DNA of 64,000 bases from Achromobacter spanius (lineage in GTDB: Bacteria; Pseudomonadota; Gammaproteobacteria; Burkholderiales; Burkholderiaceae_B). The stretch lies in the NCBI RefSeq assembly GCF_002812705.1, contig NZ_CP025030.1:1488001-1552000 (forward strand). Reading direction: 5' to 3'. Positions 1 to 12,049 of this stretch are shown in pieces. Each line of letters starts with the position of its first letter. The first letter of the stretch is position 1. Below the pieces are notes generated by a model. The model worked only from the letters and a program-made list of their open reading frames with translations, was not told the origin of the DNA and did no database searches. The position numbers and the translations under genes are program-made.

Positions 1-139
1 TGGAGGAATTCTGGGGCTTGCTCATCGCGGCGATTTTACGGGTAACTCCGGCCCCATCTCAGCGAGGGGGATCGGTTTCTGTAACAAGATTGTTCTGTGT
101 GGTGCGCGGACAACTGGCGGCAGATGTGATAATGCCGAC

Positions 140-781
140 ATGAACTTTTCCGCTCACTCATGTCCGGAAGCTGACCCGGACCCAGCGCCCACTGGCGAGG
201 CGCCTGAAAACGTGCCGTGCGCCGTCGAATGCACAGGCAAGGCTGTGCCGTTGCCGCACGATTTGCCCGTCTTCCTGGTCGGGATGATGGGCGCGGGCAA
301 GACCACCATAGGCCGTAGTCTGGCGCGTGCGTTGGGGCGCGAGTTTATGGATCTGGATCATGAGCTCGAGGCGCGTTGCGGCGTTCGGGTGCCGGTTATC
401 TTCGAAATCGAGGGCGAAGCCGGTTTTCGTCGCCGAGAGTCCGCCGCCTTGGAGGAGTGTACCCAACGGCGCAACATAATTCTTGCCACCGGCGGCGGCG
501 CGATCCTGGCGGCCGAAAATCGCCAGCGGCTGCACGAGCGCGGAATTGTCATCTATTTAAGGGCCAGCGTGGACGAATTGTTTCGCCGGACCTGCCGCGA
601 CCGCAACCGGCCCTTGCTGGCCACGGCGGACCCCCGCGGCACCCTGCGGGACCTGATGACCCTGCGGGAACCTCTCTATAAAGAAGTCGCCGACCTGGTC
701 GTGGAAACGGGCGCGACGCCCATCCACACCCTGGTCAAGGCGCTGCTGCCGCAATTACAAGCCTTTGAGAAGCGCATATGA
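140..781 (+). CDS. aroK: Shikimate kinase
   Basis: Cytoplasmic enzyme that phosphorylates shikimate with ATP, the fifth step of the shikimate pathway to chorismate. The protein (213 aa) shows a Walker A loop, GMMGAGKTT, at about residues 48-56, the FMDLDHELE shikimate-binding stretch, the GGGA motif and the RNRPLL lid region. The first ~40 residues are longer than usual for the family and low in complexity, so the true start may lie downstream; no clear Shine-Dalgarno sequence precedes this ATG. The stop overlaps the start of aroB (ATGA), so the two are translationally coupled. aroK-aroB order is typical of proteobacteria. Confidence 0.93.
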   Translation: MNFSAHSCPEADPDPAPTGEAPENVPCAVECTGKAVPLPHDLPVFLVGMMGAGKTTIGRSLARALGREFMDLDHELEARCGVRVPVIFEIEGEAGFRRRESAALEECTQRRNIILATGGGAILAAENRQRLHERGIVIYLRASVDELFRRTCRDRNRPLLATADPRGTLRDLMTLREPLYKEVADLVVETGATPIHTLVKALLPQLQAFEKRI

Positions 782-1854
782 ACGTTGTTGACGTCGACAC
801 CCCGGGCGGAAGCTATCCGATCCATATCGGCCCCGGCCGCATCGATGCCCTGGACCAATGCATTCCCGCCGACGCCACCGCGATTGCGGTCGTGACCAAC
901 CCCACCGTGGCGGCGCTCTACGGCGAACGCGCCGAGGCGGCGCTGGCGCGCACCGGCAAGCGGGTGTTGCGCATCGAGCTGCCGGACGGCGAAGCCTACA
1001 AAGACTGGCAGTCGCTGAACCTGATCTTCGACGCCTTGCTGACCCACCGCCTGGATCGCCGTTGCGTCCTGGTGGCGCTGGGCGGCGGCGTCATCGGTGA
1101 CATGACGGGCTTTGCCGCCGCCGTCTACATGCGCGGCGTGCGCTTTCTGCAGGTGCCCACCACCCTGCTGGCCCAGGTGGACTCGTCGGTGGGCGGCAAG
1201 ACCGCCGTCAACCATCCGCTGGGCAAGAACATGATCGGGGCGTTCTACCAACCGGTGGCGGTCGAGATCGACACCGATGTGCTGAACACCCTGCCCGCGC
1301 GGGAAGTGTCGGCGGGGCTGGCCGAAGTCATCAAGTACGGCTTGATCCTGGACCCGGATTTCTGGACCTGGTGCGAAGACAACGCCGCGAAGCTGCGCGC
1401 GCTGGACCCGCAGGCCGTCGCCCATGCCATCCGCCGTTCTTGCGAATTGAAGGCGCAGGTGGTGGGCAAGGACGAGCGTGAATCCGGCTTGCGCGCCATC
1501 CTGAACCTGGGCCACACCTTTGGCCACGCCATTGAGTCCGGCTTGGGCTATGGCGCCTGGCTGCACGGCGAGGCCGTCGGTTGCGGCATGGTGCAGGCGG
1601 CGGAATTGTCTGCCGACGTGGCGGGCTTTGACCGCGCCGACGTCGAGCGCGTGCGCGCGCTGGTGGCCGCCATCGGCTGCCCGGTCGTGGCGCCTGACCT
1701 GGGCGCGGACCGCTGGCTGGACCTGATGCAGGTCGACAAGAAAACAGAAGGCGGGTCCATCCGCTACGTGCTCATGCCGCGCATCGGCGAAGCCTTCATG
1801 CGCGCGGCCCCCGACGACGCGGTGCGCGCCGTCTTGTCCCGAACCACCCAGTAA
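778..1854 (+). CDS. aroB: 3-dehydroquinate synthase
   Basis: Converts DAHP to 3-dehydroquinate, the second step of the shikimate pathway, using NAD+ and a divalent metal. The protein (358 aa, normal length) has the NAD-binding [11 protein letters not shown] segment, the [15 protein letters not shown] substrate loop, and the metal-ligand stretch NLGHTFGHA followed by the LHGEAV histidine. It overlaps aroK by four bases and is followed after 24 bases by the dGTPase ATG, so all three probably form one operon. Confidence 0.96.
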   Translation: MNVVDVDTPGGSYPIHIGPGRIDALDQCIPADATAIAVVTNPTVAALYGERAEAALARTGKRVLRIELPDGEAYKDWQSLNLIFDALLTHRLDRRCVLVALGGGVIGDMTGFAAAVYMRGVRFLQVPTTLLAQVDSSVGGKTAVNHPLGKNMIGAFYQPVAVEIDTDVLNTLPAREVSAGLAEVIKYGLILDPDFWTWCEDNAAKLRALDPQAVAHAIRRSCELKAQVVGKDERESGLRAILNLGHTFGHAIESGLGYGAWLHGEAVGCGMVQAAELSADVAGFDRADVERVRALVAAIGCPVVAPDLGADRWLDLMQVDKKTEGGSIRYVLMPRIGEAFMRAAPDDAVRAVLSRTTQ

Positions 1855-1878
1855 CCGCGATTGGAGACGGTGTTGCAG

Positions 1879-3006
1879 ATGAATGAACTGGCTTCTTACG
1901 CATCCGACCCGTCTCAATCGCGAGGTCGGAAAACGGCAGAGGCGCCGCCCGAGAACCGGACCGAGTTTCAGCGCGACCGCGACCGCATCGTGCATTCCGG
2001 CGCGTTTCGCCGGCTGGAATACAAGACGCAGGTCTTCGTCAACCATGAAGGCGATCTCTTTCGCACTCGCCTGACGCATAGCCTGGAAGTGGCGCAGATT
2101 GCGCGCACGCTGGCCCGCAGCCTGAAGTTGTCGGAAGACCTGACCGAAGCCATCTCGCTGGCGCACGACCTGGGCCATACGCCCTTCGGCCATGCGGGGC
2201 AGGACGAGCTGAACGCCTGCATGCGCGAACTGGCGCCCGAAGCGGGCGGTTTTGAGCACAACCTGCAAAGCCTGCGCGTGGTGGACGAGCTTGAAGAGCG
2301 CTATGCGGACTTCAACGGCCTGAACCTGTGCTTTGAAACGCGCGAAGGCATCCTCAAGCATTGCTCGGCCGCGCACGCGCGCCAGTTGGGCGACGTGGGC
2401 GAACGCTTTCTGAGCCGCACGCAGCCGTCGCTGGAAGCGCAACTGGCCAACCTGGCCGATGAGGTCGCCTACAACAACCACGATATCGACGACGGCCTGC
2501 GTTCTGGATTGATCACGCTTGAGCAATTGCAGGACGTGTCGATCTTCGAACGGCATCACGCCTATGTGCTGGACCGCTATCCGGGCCTGGCGCCGCGCCG
2601 TGCGGTAGCGGAGACCATCCGCCGCATGATCAACACGCTGATCGGCGATTTGACGCAAACCTCGCTGGCCCGTATCCGCGACGCGGCGCCGGCCAGCGTG
2701 GACGACGTGCGCCGCTCACCGCCGCTGGCGGGGTTCTCGGACGACATCCGGCGCGAGGCCGATGCCTTGAAGAAGTTCTTGTTCGACAACCTGTATCGGC
2801 ACTACCAGGTGCTGCGCATGACGGCCAAGGCGCGCCGCATCGTGCGTGAACTGTTCGCGGCGTTTCTTGATGACCCGCGCCTGCTGCCGCCCGACTACCG
2901 GCGTCCGGCATTCAACGAGCAGGCGCGCGCCATTGCCGATTACATCGCCGGCATGACCGACCGCTACGCCATCCGCGAACACAAGCGCCTGTTCGAAATG
3001 GGCTGA
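1879..3006 (+). CDS. dgt: Deoxyguanosinetriphosphate triphosphohydrolase-like protein
   Basis: HD-domain metal-dependent hydrolase of the dGTPase family, which cleaves dNTPs to the nucleoside and triphosphate and helps control dNTP pools. Visible motifs are the [13 protein letters not shown] histidine, [12 protein letters not shown] (the HD pair) and a later NNHDIDD aspartate. I chose ATG 1879 (375 aa); a TTG at 1861 in the same frame would add six residues. The gene follows aroB closely and is probably cotranscribed. Substrate range cannot be judged from sequence; many family members act on several dNTPs. Confidence 0.92.
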   Translation: MNELASYASDPSQSRGRKTAEAPPENRTEFQRDRDRIVHSGAFRRLEYKTQVFVNHEGDLFRTRLTHSLEVAQIARTLARSLKLSEDLTEAISLAHDLGHTPFGHAGQDELNACMRELAPEAGGFEHNLQSLRVVDELEERYADFNGLNLCFETREGILKHCSAAHARQLGDVGERFLSRTQPSLEAQLANLADEVAYNNHDIDDGLRSGLITLEQLQDVSIFERHHAYVLDRYPGLAPRRAVAETIRRMINTLIGDLTQTSLARIRDAAPASVDDVRRSPPLAGFSDDIRREADALKKFLFDNLYRHYQVLRMTAKARRIVRELFAAFLDDPRLLPPDYRRPAFNEQARAIADYIAGMTDRYAIREHKRLFEMG

Positions 3007-3042
3007 CGCGGCCGGGGTTGGCCAGCCGCGCGCCATGCCCGC

Positions 3043-3705
3043 TTAGCGGTGCTTTCGATAGGGTTCGTCTTCCGGCACGAACGTGGCTTCAGCGCGCGCA
3101 TCGCGCATCCAATCCTGCATGGCCGGCAGCGCCAGGACGGCGTCCATGTAGTCGCGCACGGCGCCCGCCGCGGCAATGCCGTAGGTGGTGAAGCGCGACA
3201 CCACCGGCGCAAAGAATGCGTCGGCAATCGAGAATGCACCGAACAGGAAAGGGCCGCCGTGGCCGAATTCAGCGCGGGTGTCGTGCCAGATGGCTTGCAG
3301 GCGCGAGATATCCTGTTGCGCGGCCTCGGGCAGCTTGATGCCGGGCAGATGCGCTTCGATATTCATCGGCAGGGCATTGCGCAGGGCGCCAAAGCCGCTG
3401 TGCATTTGCGCCACCAATGAACGCGCGCGGGCGCGGGCCTTTGCGTCCTTCGGCCATAGCCCAGCTTCCGGGCGCTGCTCGGCCACGTATTCACAAATGG
3501 CCAGCGAATCCCACACGGCGAAGTCGCCGTCCAGCAAGACCGGCACCAGCCCGGCGGGCGACACCGCACCCACCTTGCGTGAAAACTCTTCCGTGAAAAA
3601 CCCGAGCTTTTGCTCGGTGAAGGCGATGCCCGTGGCACGCAGCGCCAGCCACGGCCGCAAGGACCACGAAGAGTAATTCTTGTTGCCGATGATCAGGGTG
3701 TACAT
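3043..3705 (-). CDS. Glutathione S-transferase family protein
   Basis: Small cytosolic glutathione transferase (220 aa). The N-terminal thioredoxin-like domain opens with IIGNKNYSSWSLRPWLAL, where the serine run occupies the glutathione-activating position. The cis-proline region (GLVPVLLDGD) and the ICEYV segment that binds the gamma-glutamyl part are present. The C-terminal helical domain occupies residues ~90-215. An in-frame extension upstream of 3705 runs into the end of uvrA and has no family similarity, so MYTLIIGN is the likely start. It lies just downstream of uvrA on the same strand. Its substrate is unknown. Confidence 0.9.
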   Translation of the reverse strand: MYTLIIGNKNYSSWSLRPWLALRATGIAFTEQKLGFFTEEFSRKVGAVSPAGLVPVLLDGDFAVWDSLAICEYVAEQRPEAGLWPKDAKARARARSLVAQMHSGFGALRNALPMNIEAHLPGIKLPEAAQQDISRLQAIWHDTRAEFGHGGPFLFGAFSIADAFFAPVVSRFTTYGIAAAGAVRDYMDAVLALPAMQDWMRDARAEATFVPEDEPYRKHR

Positions 3706-3739
3706 GGCGCGGTTCCTTGCGGGGTGTTGATAAGTCGTT

Positions 3740-6595
<2,856 letters not shown>

Positions 6596-6790
6596 GTCGA
6601 TCGGGTGTCCATCAGGCTCTTTTAAGCGGATTCAAAGGCCAACTTGTTACTATAGCGCGCCGAGTCCCCCCGCGTTCAAGGCAGTCCGCGATTTGGACTG
6701 AATGGGCTCCGGCGCCGCACCGCCAGATCAGACTGTGAACGTGTGACATCCACGCGCGCGCACCGCCCTTGTCATTGTTGAATTTTCCGC

Positions 6791-7975
6791 ATGCCGGCAG
6801 ACATCAAACTGAAATTGACCCCTTCCGAGCGCCGCGCCAGCGTGGCATTGGCCGGCCTGTTCGCCGCGCGGATGTTGGGGCTGTTCCTGTTGCTGCCGGT
6901 GTTTGCCGTGGCGGCGGCCGGCATGCCGGGCGGAGACGACCCCGCGCGCGTCGGCCTGGCGCTGGGCATGTATGGCCTGACCCAGGCGTTCATGCAGATT
7001 CCCTTCGGCCTGGCGTCCGACCGCTGGGGCCGCCGCCCCGTCGTGCTGTTCGGGCTGCTGCTGTTCGTGGCCGGCAGCATCGTCTGTGCGCAGGCAACCG
7101 ATGTGTACTGGATCACCATTGGCCGCGCCATCCAGGGGGCGGGCGCCATCTCGGCCGCCGTCACCGCGTGGTTGGCCGACGCCACCCGCGACGAAGTCCG
7201 CACCCGCGCCATGGCCATGGTGGGCGCGTCGATTGGCCTGTCTTTCGCGGTGTCCTTGGTGCTGGCGCCCGTGCTGGTGGGGTGGTGGGGCTTGTCCGGC
7301 CTGTTCTGGACCATCGCCTGCCTGGGTGTGATCTGCCTGGCCGTGGCGCGTTTCGTCGTGCCCGTGGTGCCGCGCACCCAGGCCCGCACCATGCAAGCCG
7401 CCCGGCCGATGGAAGTGTTGACCCACCGCGACCTGCTGCGCTTGAATTTCGGCGTGTTCGTGCTGCATTTGATTCAGGTGTCGATGTTTGTCGTGGTGCC
7501 GGCGCTGCTGGCCAAGGTGGGCGGCCTGGACGCGCGCGAGCTGTGGAAGGTCTATTTGCCCGTCATCCTGGTGTCGTTCGTGCTGATGGTGCCCGTGGTG
7601 TTCGTGGCGGAAAAGCGCCGCGCCCATCGGGGCGCCTTGCGCGCCGCCGTGGCGGGCCTGGTCCTGGTGTGCGCGTTGATGCCGGCGGCCAGCCATGGTT
7701 TCTACACGCTGGCCATCGCGCTGACGGGCTTCTTTGTCGCCTTCAACGTGCTGGAAGCCCTGCAACCGTCGCTGGTGTCCCGCGTGGCGCCGCAGGCCTA
7801 CAAGGGCTTGGCGCTGGGCTTCTACAACACGGCGCAGGCGGCGGGGCTGTTCATGGGCGGCGCTTTAGGGGGCTGGTTGGCAGCGCATTCAGGCGCCAGC
7901 GCGGTGTTCATCGGCGCGGCTATTTTGTCGGCGGTGTGGCTGGCGGTGACCTGGGCGTTGCGGCCGCTGGCGTAA
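6791..7975 (+). CDS. MFS transporter
   Basis: Inner-membrane secondary transporter of the major facilitator superfamily (394 aa) with about 12 hydrophobic segments. The motif-A signature between helices 2 and 3 is visible as GLASDRWGRRPVV near residue 75. The long cytoplasmic loop between helices 6 and 7 (RTQARTMQAARPMEVL) splits the protein into two halves. It sits divergent from uvrA with ~195 bases between them and upstream of ssb. The substrate is not evident; small exporters in this position are usually annotated only as MFS. Confidence 0.88.
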   Translation: MPADIKLKLTPSERRASVALAGLFAARMLGLFLLLPVFAVAAAGMPGGDDPARVGLALGMYGLTQAFMQIPFGLASDRWGRRPVVLFGLLLFVAGSIVCAQATDVYWITIGRAIQGAGAISAAVTAWLADATRDEVRTRAMAMVGASIGLSFAVSLVLAPVLVGWWGLSGLFWTIACLGVICLAVARFVVPVVPRTQARTMQAARPMEVLTHRDLLRLNFGVFVLHLIQVSMFVVVPALLAKVGGLDARELWKVYLPVILVSFVLMVPVVFVAEKRRAHRGALRAAVAGLVLVCALMPAASHGFYTLAIALTGFFVAFNVLEALQPSLVSRVAPQAYKGLALGFYNTAQAAGLFMGGALGGWLAAHSGASAVFIGAAILSAVWLAVTWALRPLA

Positions 7976-8374
7976 GGCGGCTGAGGTGGGCGTGGGGCCG
8001 CTGGCTAAGGTCGGTGCGGCCCGTTGCAGGGCTGTGGATCGAGCTCTGGATCGAGCTGGCTATGCGTCCCCTAATTCATCCGAAACCTCACTGATCGCGC
8101 TGCGAATGGCGGCCAACAGCCCCTAAATCGATTCCCTGGGTGGATCGCTTTGTCACGAATCGCGTTTGGCGTGCCGGGTGCTTTTCGTCGATAATACGTA
8201 CCAAATTAGGGCTTCACGGAAGTAGGGGTCATCAGGATCCCAGGCGTCGCCGGTCATTGTCATGATGACCGGCGTGTTTCATGAAGCCGGTCTTCAACAT
8301 CGCTTTTTATGTTGTTGCCGGCGCGCTCGCGGCAACGCACAGGCGCAGGCTGTCAACAACTGAGGGACATCGGC
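7976..8374. other. Noncoding region upstream of ssb with two hairpins and a possible promoter
   Basis: About 400 bases with no convincing gene. It contains a possible sigma70 promoter (TTGGCG at 8166-8171, 18-base spacer, GATAAT at 8190-8195). A perfect 10-bp hairpin follows at 8248-8274 (CGCCGGTCAT / ATGACCGGCG, 7-base loop), then a 7-bp hairpin at about 8313-8336 (GTTGCCG / CGGCAAC). The hairpins lie between this promoter and ssb, so they would be in the ssb leader if the promoter is real. No LexA box was seen. Confidence 0.4.
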
Positions 8375-8899
8375 ATGGCATCGGTTAACAAAGTCATTCT
8401 CGTGGGCAACCTGGGTCGCGACCCGGAAGTCCGCTACAGCCCGGAAGGGGCTGCAATCTGCAACATGTCCATCGCCACCACCTCCACCTGGAAGGACAAG
8501 GCATCGGGCGAGCGCCGCGAAGAAACCGAATGGCACCGCGTCGTCATGTACAACCGCCTGGCTGAAATCGCCGGCGAATACCTGAAGAAGGGCCGTTCGG
8601 TCTACATCGAAGGCCGTCTGAAGACGCGCAAGTGGCAAGACAAGGACACCGGCGCTGACCGTTACAGCACCGAAGTGGTGGCTGACCAGATGCAAATGCT
8701 GGGCGGCCGTGAAGACGGCGGCGGCGGCGGCGCCAGCTACGGTGGTGGTGGCGGCTACGACGACGCCCCGTCGCGCCCGCAACAACAACGCGCCGCCCCG
8801 GCGCAACGCCCGGCCCCGCAACAGCGCCCGGCGCCTGCTTCGGCCCCGGCCAGCAGCGGTGCGAACCTGGCGGATATGGACGACGATATTCCGTTCTGA
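8375..8899 (+). CDS. ssb: Single-stranded DNA-binding protein
   Basis: Homotetrameric SSB that protects single-stranded DNA in replication, repair and recombination. The protein (174 aa) begins [18 protein letters not shown], the standard OB-fold opening (residues 1-110). A glycine-rich then proline/glutamine-rich linker follows, and it ends in the acidic DMDDDIPF tail that docks partner proteins. GAGG upstream of ATG 8375 fits as ribosome binding site; a longer in-frame reading from 8309 lacks family similarity. The uvrA-MFS-ssb neighbourhood is common in Bordetella relatives. A strong terminator follows. Confidence 0.97.
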   Translation: MASVNKVILVGNLGRDPEVRYSPEGAAICNMSIATTSTWKDKASGERREETEWHRVVMYNRLAEIAGEYLKKGRSVYIEGRLKTRKWQDKDTGADRYSTEVVADQMQMLGGREDGGGGGASYGGGGGYDDAPSRPQQQRAAPAQRPAPQQRPAPASAPASSGANLADMDDDIPF

Positions 8900-8927
8900 T
8901 ATCGCCACGCGAATAGATTGTTATTCC

Positions 8928-8960
8928 AAGCCCTCGCAAATGCGGGGGCTTTTCATTTTT
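8928..8960 (+). terminator. Rho-independent terminator of ssb
   Basis: An 11-bp stem (AAGCCCTCGCA / TGCGGGGGCTT, one T-G pair) is followed by TTTCATTTTT. The same TTTTCATTTTTAA tail recurs after the first two exoprotein genes downstream, so the tandem unit seems to have grown from this boundary. Confidence 0.8.
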
Positions 8961-8969
8961 AAGCTACGG

Positions 8970-9034
8970 AATCAATAAGACGGTTATGAAATTCGCAGCG
9001 TAATAATCATTATTTGGTTGCGAATTCTATAATC
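8970..9034 (+). promoter_or_regulatory. Promoter cassette of exoprotein gene 1 with Fur-like palindrome
   Basis: An AATCAATAAG block starts the cassette. A palindrome AATAATCATTATT lies at 9002-9014, and a consensus -10 TATAAT at 9028-9033. The palindrome centre is 20 bases before the -10, so it covers the -35 position, where no good -35 hexamer exists. The site matches the 19-bp Fur consensus at 13 positions and the 7-1-7 form at 11 of 14. The cassette recurs with the same spacing before the other three genes. Fur is an inference; another regulator could bind it. Confidence 0.55.
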
Positions 9035-9061
9035 GAGTTTTACAGCAATATGGCGTGCTAG

Positions 9062-9104
9062 CCTCGTCTAAAGGGTTTCCAATCATTGAGACGAGGAGAG
9101 TGAA
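9062..9104 (+). promoter_or_regulatory. Leader hairpin sequestering the ribosome binding site (copy 1)
   Basis: CCTCGTCT (9062-9069) pairs perfectly with AGACGAGG (9089-9096) across a 19-base loop. The right arm overlaps the Shine-Dalgarno GAGGAG (9093-9098), six bases before the GTG start. It lies downstream of the predicted -10, so it would be in the mRNA leader. It is conserved in all four tandem genes. Confidence 0.6.
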
Positions 9105-11978
9105 GTGAATAATCGCCGCCGTACTCCAGAAAATAAAATACAACGACGCGCGCGTCGCGCCTTGCGAACCGCATATCCGCTTCTGGCATGCATGTCGTCG
9201 TCCGTAATATTGTTTGCTGGTTCTGCCTACGCGCAGAATCTACCCATGGGCGGCAAGATCACCAGCGGACAAGGCAGTATCTCGGAGCCCAATCGCCTAT
9301 CGAAAAAAATCCAACAGACCAGCGACAAGCTATCCATTGACTGGACCAGTTTCAATATTGCCTCGGGCAGCCGGGTGGATTTTCATCAGCCCGACGCCAA
9401 TTCCATTGCCTTGAACCGCGTCGTCGGCATCAATGGCAGCAAGATCATGGGGCAACTCAACGCCAATGGCCGTGTGTTCCTGATCAACCCCAACGGGGTG
9501 TTGTTCGGCAAGACCGCGAAGGTCAACGTGGGGGGCTTGGTGGCGTCGACGTTGAAGCTGAGCAATGACGATTTCAACGAGGGCCGATTCCGCTTTGTCG
9601 GCGACGGCCGCCCGACATTGGCAAGCGTCGTCAACGAAGGCGTGTTGATTGCGGCAGAGGGCGGAACGATCGCGTTGCTGGGTGGGCAGGTTGAAAACAA
9701 GGGTGTCATCCGGGCCAAACAGGGCGCCATCGCGCTGGCAGCGGGCGAACGCATCACGCTCGGCGTTTCCGAGGATGGGCTGCTGAACGTAGAGATTGAT
9801 CAGGCGGGGTTGAATGCCTTGGTCAGCAACCACAACGCGCTGACGGCGCAGGGTGGGCAGGTGACGCTCAAAGCTCGCGCTGCCAATGCCGTGGCGCACG
9901 CGGTCGTGAATAACCAGGGTTTGATCGAAGCGCAAACGCTGAATGGCCGCTCGGGCACGATCGTGCTGGACGGTGGTGAGCAAGGCACGGTATTGGCGGC
10001 AGGCACATTGAACGCCAGCGCGTTCAGTGGCAACGCCGGTGATATTACGGTGCAAGGCCAGCGCGTGGACCTGCGTGGGAATCTACTCGCGACAGCCGGC
10101 GGACAGGGCGATGGCGGTAACGTTCTGGTCCAGGGCAGGCAAGTGCAGATGGAAGGTAGCGCCCAGGTCGATACACGCGCGGCGACGGGCAACGTTGGCT
10201 GGCTGACGCTTGAAGCGGATCAAATCAGCGTGACGACGCAGGAAGTGCCGCTGGTCAGCGGTATCAGTGGCGAGCATCTGAATCAGCAATTGGCCAAAAA
10301 CAATATCGCGCTGAAATCCACGCAAGGCGACCTTCGCGTTCTGGAAGAAATTAGCTGGGATGCCGATACGACGCTGAGTCTGGATGCGAAGAAATCCGTA
10401 CGGCTGAATGCAAATGTCGAGGTAAGCGGGGATAAGGCGGGTTTCGTGATGAACCATGGCGCCGACGCCGACTATATTTTGGGTAAGAACGTCACAGTGA
10501 CGTTGCCCGGGGCGCAAGCAAGCTTGCGCATCAATGGGCAGGATTATCAACTCATCCGCAATGTTCACGAGCTTCAGGCCGTGGAAAACAATCTGGACGG
10601 TTATTACGCCTTGGCCAATCGGATCGACGCGAGTGAGACAGCGAATTGGAATGGGGGCCGAGGATTTGTGCCGATTGGTGGAGGTCTCTGGAACCATAAA
10701 GACAGATTTAAGGGGACGCTTACCGGCTTGGGACATTCGGTCGACAATTTGACGATCAAAGTTGATTCCTCAAATACTGTTAAACAAGTAGGAATGTTCA
10801 GCAAGTCCCATGGGGTGCTTAGGAATATTGGTGTAGTCAATCAGAAAATTTCTTTAGATCGCCCTGATGCGCTTAATTATCTTGGCGGCCTGGTAGCGGT
10901 AAACTATGGCGTGGTGAAGTACGCCCATTCCTCTGGCCAAGTCACTACGACTCAATTGATGGACACGCTCGGTGGACTTGTCGGATATAACGAAGGGGAA
11001 GTGCTTTACTCAAATTCTCGCAGTGTAGTGCGAGGCGTTCCGGCTGATAGTGGTCAATTGGGAAACGCTGGTAGTTTAGTGGGCTATAACAGCGGGCACA
11101 TCGCGCACTCCTACGCGACCGGAGACGTCTACGGGGGGCTATCGGCGGCCGGAGGCTTGGTGGGAGTAAATGACCAAAAAGGGAATATTGAATATTCCTA
11201 CGCAACGGGAAATATTAATTCATTCTCCATTGCAGGGGGGTTGGTGGGCGATAATTATGGCAAAATTAGCAACAGCCATGCTCATGGAAGCACCTTTGGC
11301 CCGACTGGTTCTGGGGGGTTGGTGGGAATTAATAATGGTCAAATTAGCAACAGCCATGCTCACGGAAACTCCGGGGGGGATCAGAATGTTGGTGGACTTG
11401 TGGGGAGCAATCGACACACCGGAATCATCGCGGATTCTCGGGCATCGGGAAATGCGACACTCCGATTCGTTTTCGGACACGCAGGTGGTATTGCAGGCGA
11501 TAATTACGGGCTGATCCATCGCAGCCATGCATCGGGCAATGCAAATGGTAGCAGCGATAATGCGGTGGGGGGGGTGGCTGGATATAATGCGCGAAGTGGA
11601 ATAATCCGCGAATCTTCCGCAAGCGGTACGGCGACTGCTGGGTCGCACAACCCCAGGCATCCGATCGGTACGGTTGGCGGGCTGGTGGGGAGCAACTACG
11701 GTCTGATTGCGAATTCTTATGCCAGTGGCGCTGTTATAGGCCGTCATGATCAGGACGCAGTGGGCGGACTGGTCGGTCTCAATCGCGGTCTGATTGAGCA
11801 GTCTTATTCAAGCGGAGCCGTTACGGGCAAGGGCATCAAGGGCAGCCTGGTGGGATGGAACGTCCACCCTGATTCCTATGGGACCCTTAGCGAAATCCGC
11901 CAGTCCCTCGGTTCCGGCACCGTCAACGGTGAGGACGGCCCTCAGGTCGGTATCGACCAAGGCACCTTCGAATGGTGA
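9105..11978 (+). CDS. FHA/HMW-type TpsA exoprotein with GLUG repeats, copy 1
   Basis: Predicted secreted two-partner (type Vb) exoprotein, probably an adhesin (957 aa). A long basic signal peptide (RRR...RRARRALR, then a hydrophobic core) ends at AYA-QN near residue 44. The TPS domain follows (residues ~45-290) with the conserved NPNGVLFG motif, then a beta-helix-like region to about residue 530. About a dozen GLUG repeats (GGLVGxNxGxIxxSxAxG) fill the rest. The start is GTG, unlike the ATG of the other copies. It is 26 residues longer than copy 2 because one GLUG unit is duplicated. It carries G7 (11373-11379) and G8 (11567-11574) tracts. It ends in a block shared by all four copies (VNGEDGPQVG...GTFEW). 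No TpsB gene is near. Adhesion is inferred from the family. Confidence 0.85.
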   Translation: MNNRRRTPENKIQRRARRALRTAYPLLACMSSSVILFAGSAYAQNLPMGGKITSGQGSISEPNRLSKKIQQTSDKLSIDWTSFNIASGSRVDFHQPDANSIALNRVVGINGSKIMGQLNANGRVFLINPNGVLFGKTAKVNVGGLVASTLKLSNDDFNEGRFRFVGDGRPTLASVVNEGVLIAAEGGTIALLGGQVENKGVIRAKQGAIALAAGERITLGVSEDGLLNVEIDQAGLNALVSNHNALTAQGGQVTLKARAANAVAHAVVNNQGLIEAQTLNGRSGTIVLDGGEQGTVLAAGTLNASAFSGNAGDITVQGQRVDLRGNLLATAGGQGDGGNVLVQGRQVQMEGSAQVDTRAATGNVGWLTLEADQISVTTQEVPLVSGISGEHLNQQLAKNNIALKSTQGDLRVLEEISWDADTTLSLDAKKSVRLNANVEVSGDKAGFVMNHGADADYILGKNVTVTLPGAQASLRINGQDYQLIRNVHELQAVENNLDGYYALANRIDASETANWNGGRGFVPIGGGLWNHKDRFKGTLTGLGHSVDNLTIKVDSSNTVKQVGMFSKSHGVLRNIGVVNQKISLDRPDALNYLGGLVAVNYGVVKYAHSSGQVTTTQLMDTLGGLVGYNEGEVLYSNSRSVVRGVPADSGQLGNAGSLVGYNSGHIAHSYATGDVYGGLSAAGGLVGVNDQKGNIEYSYATGNINSFSIAGGLVGDNYGKISNSHAHGSTFGPTGSGGLVGINNGQISNSHAHGNSGGDQNVGGLVGSNRHTGIIADSRASGNATLRFVFGHAGGIAGDNYGLIHRSHASGNANGSSDNAVGGVAGYNARSGIIRESSASGTATAGSHNPRHPIGTVGGLVGSNYGLIANSYASGAVIGRHDQDAVGGLVGLNRGLIEQSYSSGAVTGKGIKGSLVGWNVHPDSYGTLSEIRQSLGSGTVNGEDGPQVGIDQGTFEW

Positions 11979-12002
11979 TCCCCTCCCCGCTGAAGTGATC
12001 CA

Positions 12003-12040
12003 AATCCCCCCGCAATTTTGCGGGGGGATTTTCATTTTTA
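12003..12040 (+). terminator. Terminator after exoprotein gene 1
   Basis: AATCCCCCCGCA pairs with TGCGGGGGGATT across a four-base loop and is followed by TTCATTTTTA. It separates copy 1 from copy 2, which has its own promoter. Confidence 0.82.
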
Positions 12041-12049
12041 AACGCTAAA

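Noticed and set aside
1..139. Tail of an upstream gene (for example pilQ) before aroK
   Set aside because: Frame 3 is open from the edge to 143, but its sequence matches nothing I recognise, so no feature is claimed.
676..2658. 660-codon minus-strand open frame across aroB and the dGTPase gene
   Set aside because: Antisense to three convincing plus-strand genes; its translation is rich in Arg, Gln, His and Val with no domain, the usual shadow in high-GC DNA.
6596..6790. LexA box for uvrA
   Set aside because: I looked for CTGT-N8-ACAG and close variants between uvrA and the MFS gene and found none.
9330..10055. Recurring 230-290-codon minus-strand frames opposite each exoprotein N-terminal half
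   Set aside because: They recur only because the coding strand is duplicated. No signal, domain or ribosome binding site supports them.
11000..11850. GLUG repeats as a possible CRISPR-like array
   Set aside because: Repeats are in frame, imperfect and protein-coding, with no constant repeat and unique spacer structure.
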